Part shown: positions 1 through 6,476 of the stretch, piece by piece
Position numbering within the stretch: the stretch's first letter is position 1
Layout: every line of letters starts with the position of its first letter
From: CAIVSN01 sp031539165
GTDB lineage: Bacteria; Patescibacteriota; Gracilibacteria; BD1-5; UBA2023
Length of the DNA stretch: 7,372 bases
Reading direction: 5' to 3'
NCBI GenBank assembly: GCA_031539165.1
Contig: JAVKLK010000020.1
Coordinates: 1-7,372 of the forward strand
Notes under the pieces: model-generated
The model's input: only the letters and a program-made list of their open reading frames with translations
Told to the model about the DNA's origin: nothing
The model's database searches: none
Translations under genes and position numbers: made by a program

Positions 1-688
1 AACGATGACTAAACATAGTCTCAAGAGAATCCTCAAAAGCATCTCTGTCTTTCGATGTTACTCATTTTACTCCTGACTGCTCTGCTATATAGAAGAACCA
101 TGCGCGAAGTTCACTTTTCCAGTCTTCATCTCGAAGGATGAGCGAAGAGAATGCGTGCCAGTCATTGAGAACATCGTAGCCTAACTCTTTTATATCAGCC
201 ACCCCTGAGTCTTCTTGAGTACCAAGGTAGTCAATGAGGGCAAGCTGAAGTGCTTTAAGTTCGTCTTCTCGCTCTTGACGCGTCCGAATCAGATTTACAT
301 CGAGAAGCGCTTCGATACTTGCAACAATCATTCCGTACGCAGACTCGGCTTGCATCTGTTTCTCTGGGTCTTTCTTCAGTACTTGAGCAACCCTTGCCCC
401 TTCGCGCTGTGCAAAGTAAGAAAGAATGAGATTCTCCCGTTTCGTATCTCCGTAAGCAGATTGAAGCAATTCACATACAAGATCAGCCTCCACTTCTTTG
501 AGACACTGGTCTTCTTTGAGGGTTCTTCCTCCGATTGCATCAGAAAGGGCAGCTTTTGTTTGGGTCTGAAGTCATGTCACCAATCGGTGTCATGAAGCAG
601 GTACGGGATGAGACGCACCGCTCTGTACCGTTGGAGAGGTAGCAAGGAAGGCGGCCGAAAGAATGAGAGCACCTGGAGAAAGTCGCAT
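1..688 (-). CDS. Predicted exported protein, partial (runs off left edge); needs TGA=Gly
   Basis: The function is not recognised. Reading from ATG at 688, the N-terminus (MRLSPGALILSAAFLATS) looks like a signal peptide with a hydrophobic stretch at about residues 7-17, so export is inferred. The rest is charged and probably helical. The frame holds TGA at 590-592 (codon 33), 572-574 (codon 39) and 62-64 (codon 209) and has no TAA or TAG, so with TGA as glycine it stays open through the left edge, giving at least 229 codons. With the standard code only an internal 143-codon piece from a GTG at 493 would remain, lacking the signal peptide. The ATG start is chosen because it restores the signal peptide and lies just downstream of a good promoter. 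No Shine-Dalgarno is visible. The gene follows the lipoprotein gene but is separated from it by a terminator, so it is probably its own transcript. Confidence 0.72.
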
Positions 689-709
689 AGACTGGGTTAG
701 GTTCAGATA

Positions 710-737
710 ACAATACATTTCAAAGTGATTTTGTCAA
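710..737 (-). promoter_or_regulatory. Promoter for the leftmost gene
   Basis: On the minus strand there is a perfect -35 TTGACA (732-737), a 16-nt spacer and a -10 TATTGT (710-715, 4 of 6 matches to TATAAT). Transcription would begin near 703, leaving a leader of only about 15 nt before the ATG at 688. That fits the absence of a Shine-Dalgarno. This is inferred from consensus matching only. Confidence 0.5.
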
Positions 738-773
738 ACATATCCCGTATTCCTCCGCATCTTTTCTATGACA

Positions 774-796
774 AAGCCCCCCATTGCGGGGGGCTT
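774..796 (-). terminator. Hairpin terminator after the lipoprotein gene
   Basis: Perfect 9-bp stem, AAGCCCCCC (774-782) pairing with GGGGGGCTT (788-796), with a 5-nt loop. It starts 18 nt past the TAA of the lipoprotein gene on the minus strand. The following T-tract is poor (CTT then TGT), so strength is uncertain. It separates the lipoprotein gene from the next promoter. Confidence 0.7.
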
Positions 797-814
797 GGCT
801 CGGTCAAGACCGAA

Positions 815-2353
815 TTACTGGAGCAAGAAGCTCAACTTCGTCGTATCCACCGTAGAAGGAACGATCGAAGTGACTCCGACGGTCACTGCCGCAGGTGCGG
901 CAGTTGCATCGACCATTGCAGTCGACGATCCGTAGTTCCAGTTTGTGCTCCAATTGGAGGCGGTTGCAGCGAGGTTGCCCAGCGTGTAGCCGGTTGGAAC
1001 GTACACTGCATCGAGAGAAGCGTTCAGGACGAGCACCGGGAAGTCACCTTGACGGGTGATCAAGAGATTTCCCGAACTGTCTGAAGCGATTTTCAGTTCT
1101 CCGCTTCCAGAAGCGACGGATTTGCAGGTGGGCGAAGATACAGAAGTACCAAACTTGCACACCATCCATCCGATGTTGGTACCGACGCCCGTGAGGTAGT
1201 TCCCCACAGCGTAGTACGATCCACCAACAGATACGACATCACGGAAGCCTGTGCCGTTGGTGGTTGCCACGTCCAGCTTGCGAGCGGTTGTGGCAATGCC
1301 GTTGAGATCAGTTTCGACCACGATTGGGTACACGGTCGATCCCTCGTACCCGTATCCGACCATGAGTACTCCGCCTGCGGCCGTAGAGGTGCCTGCGTAG
1401 TAAGCATGGGATGTCGCGCTGGTATTGGCAACCAGTTGAGTCGAACCTGAACCGTTGATGCGATATCCGCCCAAGGCCCCGACCACACTCACATTCGCCG
1501 TCGAAACAGAAAATGTGGAGAAGAGGTCTTTTTTGGCAGTGACCGTACCGTTCAAGTCATAGCTCACGAGCTTGTTTCCTGAACTGACATAGCCGCCAGA
1601 TTGAACTTCAATGGTGCCGAATTGGTCGAAGGCCCACACTTTCGCCCAGTCGAGCGTCAGAGTGGAGCTCAGTTTGGCAACCACATGAGCCTTGGCCGAT
1701 GAGGTGGTACCGAAGACATCCATGGATGCAACAGCACCGCCGTCATTCGTAGCACGCAGACTTTTGATGTCGTAACTCGAAGGTTCGGTTCCGAGCGCAT
1801 TGCGCAACCCGGTGGCATCAAAGTTCAGCTGTACCACTTTTTCCACCGTTTTGGACGAACGGTTGACCAAGAGGAAGAGCGGGACCTGTTGAGTTGAGTT
1901 CGCATACGCGAACGCACTTTGGGCAACCAATACCTTGCCAGAAGCGGGCGAAACCGCTGCTTGAGACAAGTTATTGAGGCCGTAGGCATAGCTCGTGCTC
2001 CCGTTGGTACAGGTCACCGAAACGTTTCCGACGGACTGACCGGAGATGGTTCCTGTTCCGTTCGAGACGGAGCAGGTCTGACCGCTCGGCTGCGTTTTGA
2101 CAGCAACCGAATAGGTCGCGCCATTGGTCAACTTGGTACCAAACGCAAAGGCAGTTGCGCCAGCAGCAGGGCTGACCGTATCGGTGGCATTATTGGACAG
2201 GACGAGTCCCGATCCAGTCAGGCCAGAGATACTGCCAGCCACAGCAAACGTTGGGGTATCTGATGAACCCCCGCCGCCACCTCCACCGCAAGCGGAAAGG
2301 ACAACGGCAGCAATGGAGGCCAGAAGAAGCCCCCGGAACTTCAAATGTTTCAT
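815..2353 (-). CDS. Glycine-rich surface lipoprotein, probably horizontally acquired
   Basis: A 512-residue predicted lipoprotein. A basic n-region (MKHLKFR), a hydrophobic core and the lipobox LSAC place the lipidated cysteine at residue 22, followed by seven glycines as a flexible tether. Residues about 35-115 form a module with SISGLTGSGLVL, NGATYSV, QPSGQTCSV and NVSVTC motifs; this style recurs in lipoproteins of Proteobacteria, from memory and without a family name. The two cysteines of that module could pair. The remaining ~400 residues are Ser/Thr/Gly/Val-rich, probably beta-strand, with propeller-like phrases, and no catalytic motif is visible. The start is firm: AAGGAG lies 5 nt before the ATG. 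The gene differs from its neighbours: higher GC (58-62% in two sampled 60-base lines against 33-47% in three neighbouring lines), GGT/GGC-rich glycine codons, and no TGA among 62 glycines. It lies downstream of lgt on the same strand and would be a substrate of Lgt and LspA. Confidence 0.88.
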   Translation of the reverse strand: MKHLKFRGLLLASIAAVVLSACGGGGGGGSSDTPTFAVAGSISGLTGSGLVLSNNATDTVSPAAGATAFAFGTKLTNGATYSVAVKTQPSGQTCSVSNGTGTISGQSVGNVSVTCTNGSTSYAYGLNNLSQAAVSPASGKVLVAQSAFAYANSTQQVPLFLLVNRSSKTVEKVVQLNFDATGLRNALGTEPSSYDIKSLRATNDGGAVASMDVFGTTSSAKAHVVAKLSSTLTLDWAKVWAFDQFGTIEVQSGGYVSSGNKLVSYDLNGTVTAKKDLFSTFSVSTANVSVVGALGGYRINGSGSTQLVANTSATSHAYYAGTSTAAGGVLMVGYGYEGSTVYPIVVETDLNGIATTARKLDVATTNGTGFRDVVSVGGSYYAVGNYLTGVGTNIGWMVCKFGTSVSSPTCKSVASGSGELKIASDSSGNLLITRQGDFPVLVLNASLDAVYVPTGYTLGNLAATASNWSTNWNYGSSTAMVDATAAPAAVTVGVTSIVPSTVDTTKLSFLLQ

Positions 2354-2358
2354 GTCGA

Positions 2359-2364
2359 CTCCTT
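2359..2364 (-). promoter_or_regulatory. Shine-Dalgarno of the lipoprotein gene
   Basis: AAGGAG on the minus strand, 5 nt before the ATG at 2353. It is the only clear Shine-Dalgarno at correct spacing seen in the window; the other genes start without one. It fixes the lipoprotein start and sets the gene apart from its neighbours. Confidence 0.75.
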
Positions 2365-2480
2365 CTCCTCAGTATTGAGGCGCTATCACTTCTCTTGCAA
2401 TCATTGCAGAGATAATGAAATCACACGGGACAAGCGTGCAATCTTGAACATCTTCTTCCGAAAGGAGAAAAATTCAATAC

Positions 2481-2501
2481 TTTTTTATTTAAAATAAAAA
2501 A
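2481..2501. repeat. AT-only perfect palindrome downstream of lgt
   Basis: TTTTTTATTT (2481-2490) is the exact inverse of AAATAAAAAA (2492-2501) around one central A, and there is no G or C. It begins 6 nt past the lgt stop codon. Without GC it is a weak RNA hairpin. It could be an mRNA 3' end, an AT-rich promoter-upstream element, or a scar of the insertion that brought the lipoprotein gene. The role is unknown. Confidence 0.55.
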
Positions 2502-2507
2502 TACATT

Positions 2508-3257
2508 TTAGCAAGTTTTGCTCCTTGTTCAGTATATAAGGACAGCTCAGCCTATACAAATTGGTACAGAAAGAATCTGCCCCAACGTGAATATACCCCA
2601 GAAGTATCACAACTGCGCATCAGGGAGACGGAAAAATGCCTCTACCATTATCCGGGCAAGTCCATATCCCAGTAAAAATACTCCCGAGAGAAGACCTATT
2701 CTTGGGCGCTTGGATTGTAGCCAAAGAAGAACCCCTCATAAAATAATCCCCTCCATCACTGCTTCAAGAAGTGGGCTAGGGAAGTGGGGAATCCCGTTAC
2801 GAACCATAGCAAATGGACCGGTATATCCCGAAAATCCATACAGTTCATTGTTCAAATAATTTGCGACTCTTCCCAGGGTTATCCCGAGAGGAACGGTCAC
2901 AGCCACCTCATCCGATACCGTAAGGAGTGAAATTTTTCGAGAATGAGCAAACCAGAGAAGACCAAGAACTACCCCAATAATCCCTCCATGAAAACTCATA
3001 CCCCCTTCATGAAAGGCAAGCACTTGGATCGGATGCTGCAGGTAGTACGAGAAATTGTAGAAAAATACATACCCCAGACGCCCTCCGACAAGTATCCCCA
3101 CCATTACAGCATAGAGAAGCACATCCAAATCAGCCCGAGAAAATATTCCTCTTCGAGCAATCCAAGCGTATGCTCCTACCATGCCGAGAGCATACGCGAG
3201 TCCGTAGTAAGTCGGAGCAAGCGTCATTCCAAAGAGATGAAGCTCAAAAATGGTCAT
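2508..3257 (-). CDS. lgt: Prolipoprotein diacylglyceryl transferase (code 25)
   Basis: Lgt transfers diacylglycerol from phosphatidylglycerol to the lipobox cysteine of prelipoproteins in the membrane. Family motifs appear in order: GGRLGYVFFYNF (residues 58-69), HEGGMSFHGG (83-92, with His90 matching E. coli His103), GRVANYLNNELYG (129-141, Arg130 matching Arg143), LLGYGLARIMVEAFFRLPDAQL (195-216, Arg202 matching essential Arg239), and GQILSVP (226-232). In-frame TGA codons at 2736-2738, 2607-2609, 2547-2549 and 2529-2531 (residues 174, 217, 237, 243) must be glycine: residues 217 and 237 sit on conserved glycines, and the essential C-terminal arginine lies beyond the first TGA. Full length is then 249 residues ending at TAA, normal for the family. 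Under the standard code it would be mistaken for a truncated 173-residue protein. The ATG lies one nucleotide after the stop of the AMMECR1 gene. Confidence 0.95.
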
Positions 3258-3258
3258 G

Positions 3259-3795
3259 CTAGAAATCGCTATATACCTTGCTTGTTACTCCATAGAGAAC
3301 ATATTCCGATGAAGGTTGATTTACCGGCATGTTCACTTTAGCACAGAGTATTGCGAAAAGCTCTTGCGGTGTCTTGTCCGCGCCAACGATACCCGGAAGA
3401 AGAACTCCAAGTTTCCCCAGGTTTTGAGAGAGAAGAATGAGCCCCTCATTTCGGGCATCAAGCAAAGAGATATCTGGAAGCACTCTTCGTCCGCTTGACT
3501 CAAGGACATCTACACGAATCTGAATCTGCTGAAGAGCCTCCGGAGACAGTTGCCCCAATCGAGGATCTTGCAGAGCATGGAGTGCATTATCTCTCGCCTC
3601 CGCAATGGTACTTTGTTGTGTATTATGAACTCGCCCACTGGAAGCGACCACTTCTCCGTTTCGATACAGTGTTACAAACGCAAGGTGTTTCGTCTCGGTA
3701 TCTGGATGAGATTCCACTCCGAGTTCTGCAAAAGAGGGGATTGGTGCACCGGTGAGATGGGCCTGAAGAACGGTTCGTACAAGGGTGTGATACAT
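3259..3795 (-). CDS. AMMECR1-domain protein (AmmeMemoRadiSam system A-like)
   Basis: A 178-residue protein matching the AMMECR1 fold by its order of motifs: FVTLYRNGEV (residues 40-49), DPRLGQLSPEAL (77-88, family form DPRF-PL-EEL), IQIRVDVLE (91-99), NEGLILL (116-122), GVLLPGIVGADKTPQELFAILCAK, spanning 130-153 (family form GLLLPQVA...EFL..LC.K), and VTSKVY near the C-terminus. The biochemical role of the family is not settled; bacterial members often sit beside a Memo protein and a radical SAM enzyme, neither of which is in this window. The family's hallmark LRGCIG motif after the first strand is absent: the matching stretch reads VVASSGRV, without the cysteine. The ATG at 3795 lies 9 nt after the previous stop, without a Shine-Dalgarno. 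The stop TAG is followed after one base by the lgt ATG, which suggests coupled translation. Confidence 0.8.
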   Translation of the reverse strand: MYHTLVRTVLQAHLTGAPIPSFAELGVESHPDTETKHLAFVTLYRNGEVVASSGRVHNTQQSTIAEARDNALHALQDPRLGQLSPEALQQIQIRVDVLESSGRRVLPDISLLDARNEGLILLSQNLGKLGVLLPGIVGADKTPQELFAILCAKVNMPVNQPSSEYVLYGVTSKVYSDF

Positions 3796-3804
3796 AGAAG
3801 TATA

Positions 3805-4545
3805 TTAAAATTGCGTGAGGGTCTTTTCTGCTTGATGAACTGATTGCATCTCTTCGGTTGCCACCTCTGTAAGAGCAGACCCCAGAATATCTTGTCCCGT
3901 AAGTTCGTAAAGCTTGAAGTAACAAAACTCAAACAGTGTTTTGCAGAGATTTTGGATGAATAAAGTAATGGCAAGCACTGCGGCAAGGGAAAAAAGAATT
4001 TTCTGAGAAGTGCTTGAGCCCGAAAAATACATAAGAGCAAGACTTGCTGCAGCGAAGAATCCTACAAAGCTTGAGTAAATAGAGAGAAGACTATATCGAT
4101 ACTGAGAAACTACTTCAGTAATGATATGAGATCCCAGTGCTGAAGTAAGTACATGCGTGACAAATACTGCCATGAGCAGCTCCGTATTTCCTCCTCCAAC
4201 AAAAACATATACTGGAGTAAAGAGCAGATATGCTACCAAAGAGAAACCAAAAATATGGAGAGATTGTGAGGCGGAACTTCGGTATTTCGCTGGGAAAATC
4301 ATCCGTGCAAAATACCACTGAAGGAGCTGAGTTATAACAAGGGTTATGAACGCAACCAAAGAAAGCATATAGGGAAATATTGCTGGGGCAGCAGATTGAG
4401 TAGTCGAAAGAAATACAAAAGTACACCCAAGAATACATATTCCCCCTAGAGCGCCCGAAACAAAACTTGCACCCGCAGAAATCCCCATCGAAACACTATC
4501 GATTCTCGGTGGTCCGAGAAGCTCTTCGGGAGTCGTGTATTGCAT
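3805..4545 (-). CDS. Six-helix membrane protein of unknown function
   Basis: Not recognised. From ATG 4545 it is 246 residues, with six likely membrane segments at about 26-47, 55-77, 97-118, 122-143, 152-174 and 182-204, a short N-terminus (MQYTTPEELLGPPRIDS) and a polar C-terminal tail rich in Glu, Gln and Thr (220-246). The overall look recalls Yip1-type membrane proteins, but no diagnostic motif supports that. No TGA-glycine occurs among about 16 glycines, and the stop is TAA. The start is uncertain. ATG 4545 overlaps the end of lspA by 50 nt; the next in-frame ATG (4488) would leave a 7-nt gap and remove 19 residues. A longer reading from TTG at 4590 would lie deep inside conserved lspA sequence and is not believed. 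Its position between lspA and lgt suggests an envelope role, by inference only. Confidence 0.7.
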   Translation of the reverse strand: MQYTTPEELLGPPRIDSVSMGISAGASFVSGALGGICILGCTFVFLSTTQSAAPAIFPYMLSLVAFITLVITQLLQWYFARMIFPAKYRSSASQSLHIFGFSLVAYLLFTPVYVFVGGGNTELLMAVFVTHVLTSALGSHIITEVVSQYRYSLLSIYSSFVGFFAAASLALMYFSGSSTSQKILFSLAAVLAITLFIQNLCKTLFEFCYFKLYELTGQDILGSALTEVATEEMQSVHQAEKTLTQF

Positions 4546-4978
4546 ATCGAGAAAGATAAAGAGATGATACCACGAGCAGGCATGCTCCAATGCTGATTAC
4601 TATATCAGCAACATTAAATATGGCAAAGTATTTCAAAGAGAGAAAATCTACCACTCTCCCATACAAAAGTCTGTCCATCCCATTTGAGAGAGCCCCCACA
4701 AGAATCGCTCCATATCCAAGTTTCTCACTCAGGATCATTTTTGTTCTCTGGGTCCAGAGAATCCAGAGTATTCCCGCAATGAGAATCCCCGTTATGATGA
4801 GTTGAGGGAGTCCCTTGAGCGGAAGTCCAAATGCCACTCATGAGTTATAGTGAAGCTGCAGAGTGAACCAGTCTCCTATCAAATAAACCGTTTGATGAAG
4901 AGAATGTTCTGCAAGATACTTTGTATAGCGGTCGAGCACTATCACCCCAACTCCTCCTCCAAATAGGATGGGCCACAT
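4496..4978 (-). CDS. lspA: Lipoprotein signal peptidase II (code 25)
   Basis: LspA is the membrane aspartyl protease that removes the signal peptide from lipid-modified prolipoproteins, acting after Lgt. Motifs visible: LDRYTKYL (residues 15-22, family D..TK), HYNS-TGA-VAFG (43-51, family NxGxAFG), GALSNGMDRLLYGRVVDFL (95-113) with catalytic Asp102, and FNVADIVIS (121-129) with catalytic Asp125. Four hydrophobic segments fit the four-helix topology. The TGA at 4838-4840 is codon 47 and falls exactly on the invariant glycine of NxGxAFG, so it must be read as glycine. A standard-code reading would start after it and lose the first helix and the D..TK motif. Full length is 160 residues, normal for the family, ending at TAG. 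The ATG lies one base after the clpP stop (TAA-C-ATG), so translation is probably coupled. The Arg-rich tail (144-160) overlaps the next gene. Confidence 0.96.
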
Positions 4979-4979
4979 G

Positions 4980-5603
4980 TTACTTATTCTTGATAACTTT
5001 GTCTATGAGGCCGTACGCAAGCGCTTCATCGGGATACATATAGTTGTCTCGATCACAGTCTTTCTCCACCTGTTTGATCGATTTACCTGTATGTTTTGCG
5101 ATAATACCATAGAGCACTTGCCCGGTTTTCATGATATTTTCGGCAATAATTTTGATATCGCTCGCCTGCCCTTCAGCACCACCGAGTGGTTGATGAATCA
5201 TGATTTCAGAGTGGGGGAGAGAGAATCGTTTTCCTGGAGCCCCTCCACAGAGAATAACTGCCCCCATAGAAGCAGCCAACCCCACACAGATAGTCTGTAC
5301 CTCTGGCTTGATATGTTGCATCGTATCATAGATAGCAAGCCCTGCTGTAACATGACCCCCTGGAGAGTTAATATACATGGTAATTGGAGCTTTTGGATCT
5401 ACTTTTTCCAAAAACAGAAGCTGAGCAATAACCGTGTTTGCCACAGCCGAGTCAATTGCCTCACCCAAGAAAATGACTCTATCTTCGAGAAGACGAGAAT
5501 AGATGTCATACACTCGCTCTCCTCCTCCCGGAGCTTTATCAATTACCGTAGGAATGAGCGTATTCGTTGTACGGAGCCGTGATGTAATTTCTTTGCGAGC
5601 CAT
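4980..5603 (-). CDS. clpP: ATP-dependent Clp protease proteolytic subunit
   Basis: ClpP is the serine protease ring that degrades unfolded substrates fed by an AAA+ unfoldase such as ClpX or ClpC, in the cytoplasm. The protein has 207 residues, the usual length. It shows IYSRLLEDRVIFLGEAID (34-51), YINSPGG (77-83), the nucleophile in GLAASMGA (Ser112), HSEIMIHQP (catalytic His137) and CDRDNYM (catalytic Asp186), so the triad is complete and it should be active. The start is the ATG at 5603, giving MARKEITSRLR. A longer open reading to 5903 overlaps the pilin gene and is not used. The ATG follows the upstream stop after one base (TAA-T-ATG), and lspA follows in the same way. Neither an unfoldase gene nor a Shine-Dalgarno is seen. 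No TGA occurs among 19 glycines. Confidence 0.97.
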   Translation of the reverse strand: MARKEITSRLRTTNTLIPTVIDKAPGGGERVYDIYSRLLEDRVIFLGEAIDSAVANTVIAQLLFLEKVDPKAPITMYINSPGGHVTAGLAIYDTMQHIKPEVQTICVGLAASMGAVILCGGAPGKRFSLPHSEIMIHQPLGGAEGQASDIKIIAENIMKTGQVLYGIIAKHTGKSIKQVEKDCDRDNYMYPDEALAYGLIDKVIKNK

Positions 5604-5604
5604 A

Positions 5605-6360
5605 TTAGTATTTAATGATGAATGGGGTAGTAAGAGTATCCCCATCTTTGAGATTCGTGGTTGTGTTTCCTGGTCCGATAAGTGAGAGCGGACAGGTTCC
5701 GTTACAATTCCCGTACTTATCGTCGAAATCTCCGCCAATCTTCGTGACGTACCCCTTTTGTTCATCGTAGATGGTTCCTGCAACATTGAATGCAGTGGCT
5801 GATTTCCCATCAGCATTCCATGTTCCTGATGCTGGAGGCTTTGCATAGACGGCATATACGTAGCGTCCGATTCCATAATCCTTGAGTACTTCGTTTGAGC
5901 CAACCTTTGTATCAGCGCTTGGATCCACTACATCTTGTGAGAGATACTGTTTCCCTACAAGGGACCGTTCCATAGTCCCTTTTGCTCCGATTTGCGTAGC
6001 CGATCCAGAGCTAGAAACCGTTCCACCTCCAGACCCGCCAGTCACAGCAGTAATACTCCCGTCCGAAGTTCTTGAGAGAGAACCTGTATTTGAAGTAAGC
6101 GCAGCGGATGAGGCATTATATCCCCAGTAATTCGTAGAGCTATTCGCAGAGGGGAGAGGAAGATACTGCTTCTCTTGTCGGAACTGCTGGAGCGCCGTTT
6201 CTATAGTACTGAGATGCTCAATTCGTTTGGAATTCTTCGCCTTCTCCGTCGATCCAGAAAAGCTTGTGTAAGCAACGGTGGAAATGATAGCCAAAATGGT
6301 CACGACGACCAAGAGTTCAACAAGGGAAAAACCTCGACTTTGGGAGTAGATATTGCGCAT
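5605..6360 (-). CDS. Type IV pilin / type II pseudopilin-like protein
   Basis: A 251-residue prepilin. The class III leader MRNIYSQSRG is cut by a prepilin peptidase (PilD type) between Gly10 and Phe11, followed by FSLVELLVVVTILAI with the conserved Glu at mature position 5 (Glu15). The helix continues with an amphipathic stretch, AKNSKRIEHLSTIETALQQF. The exported globular part has a Gly/Ser-rich loop (about residues 100-125), motifs such as YLSQDVVDP and YGIGRYVYAVYAKP, and a C-terminal DFDDKYGNCNGTCP with two close cysteines (219, 223) that may close a loop. The start is the ATG directly before the leader; a longer reading to 6435 would put an implausible extension in front of it. It has its own promoter upstream and begins the operon that continues into clpP after one base. 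No prepilin peptidase or assembly ATPase is in the window, so whether it builds pili, a secretion pseudopilus or an uptake apparatus is open. Confidence 0.9.
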   Translation of the reverse strand: MRNIYSQSRGFSLVELLVVVTILAIISTVAYTSFSGSTEKAKNSKRIEHLSTIETALQQFRQEKQYLPLPSANSSTNYWGYNASSAALTSNTGSLSRTSDGSITAVTGGSGGGTVSSSGSATQIGAKGTMERSLVGKQYLSQDVVDPSADTKVGSNEVLKDYGIGRYVYAVYAKPPASGTWNADGKSATAFNVAGTIYDEQKGYVTKIGGDFDDKYGNCNGTCPLSLIGPGNTTTNLKDGDTLTTPFIIKY

Positions 6361-6383
6361 AATGGGGAAAATGGTACGCCAGT

Positions 6384-6411
6384 ATTGTAGGGTATTTATT
6401 CGGGAATTCAA
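6384..6411 (-). promoter_or_regulatory. Promoter of the pilin-clpP-lspA-lgt operon
   Basis: On the minus strand: -35 TTGAAT (6406-6411, 4 of 6), a 16-nt spacer and -10 TACAAT (6384-6389, 5 of 6). It lies just past the terminator of the previous gene. Transcription would begin near 6377, leaving a leader of about 17 nt before the ATG at 6360. It could drive all six genes down to lgt, since no internal terminator is seen. Confidence 0.6.
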
Positions 6412-6420
6412 TAGGAATTG

Positions 6421-6454
6421 AAAAGAGGCTCCCAAATCAGGGGAAGCCTCTTTT
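6421..6454 (-). terminator. Bidirectional hairpin terminator between the two prepilin genes
   Basis: AAAAGAGGCT (6421-6430) pairs with AGCCTCTTTT (6445-6454), extended by CCC (6431-6433) with GGG (6441-6443) across a one-base bulge, with a short loop. The run of four Ts on either side makes it usable in both directions; here it ends the right-hand prepilin transcript on the minus strand, 22 nt after that gene's stop codon. Confidence 0.85.
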
Positions 6455-6476
6455 GAAAGAATATTACACCGACGAA

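Larger units (their letters stand above)
2354..2507 (-). other. Spacer between lgt and the lipoprotein gene
   Basis: A 154-nt gap, the longest between two genes in the window. It holds the Shine-Dalgarno of the lipoprotein gene and an AT-rich palindrome near lgt. A weak promoter candidate is TTGCAC, 18 nt, CATTAT on the minus strand (about 2409-2438), but the -35 matches only 3 of 6 bases. No RNA gene or small ORF is supported. Confidence 0.5.

Noticed and set aside
2508..2738. lgt as a pseudogene truncated by a nonsense mutation
   Set aside because: Four TGAs lie in one frame with family motifs continuing between them and no frameshift, and TGA also falls on a conserved glycine in lspA. Recoding explains all of them at once.
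2943..3341. Plus-strand ORFs, such as this one and 4968-5582
   Set aside because: They are antisense to well-recognised genes, show no family motif, and look like shadows.
5604..5903. N-terminal extension of ClpP by 100 residues
   Set aside because: It overlaps the conserved C-terminal part of the prepilin in another frame. The ATG at 5603 gives the standard ClpP length.
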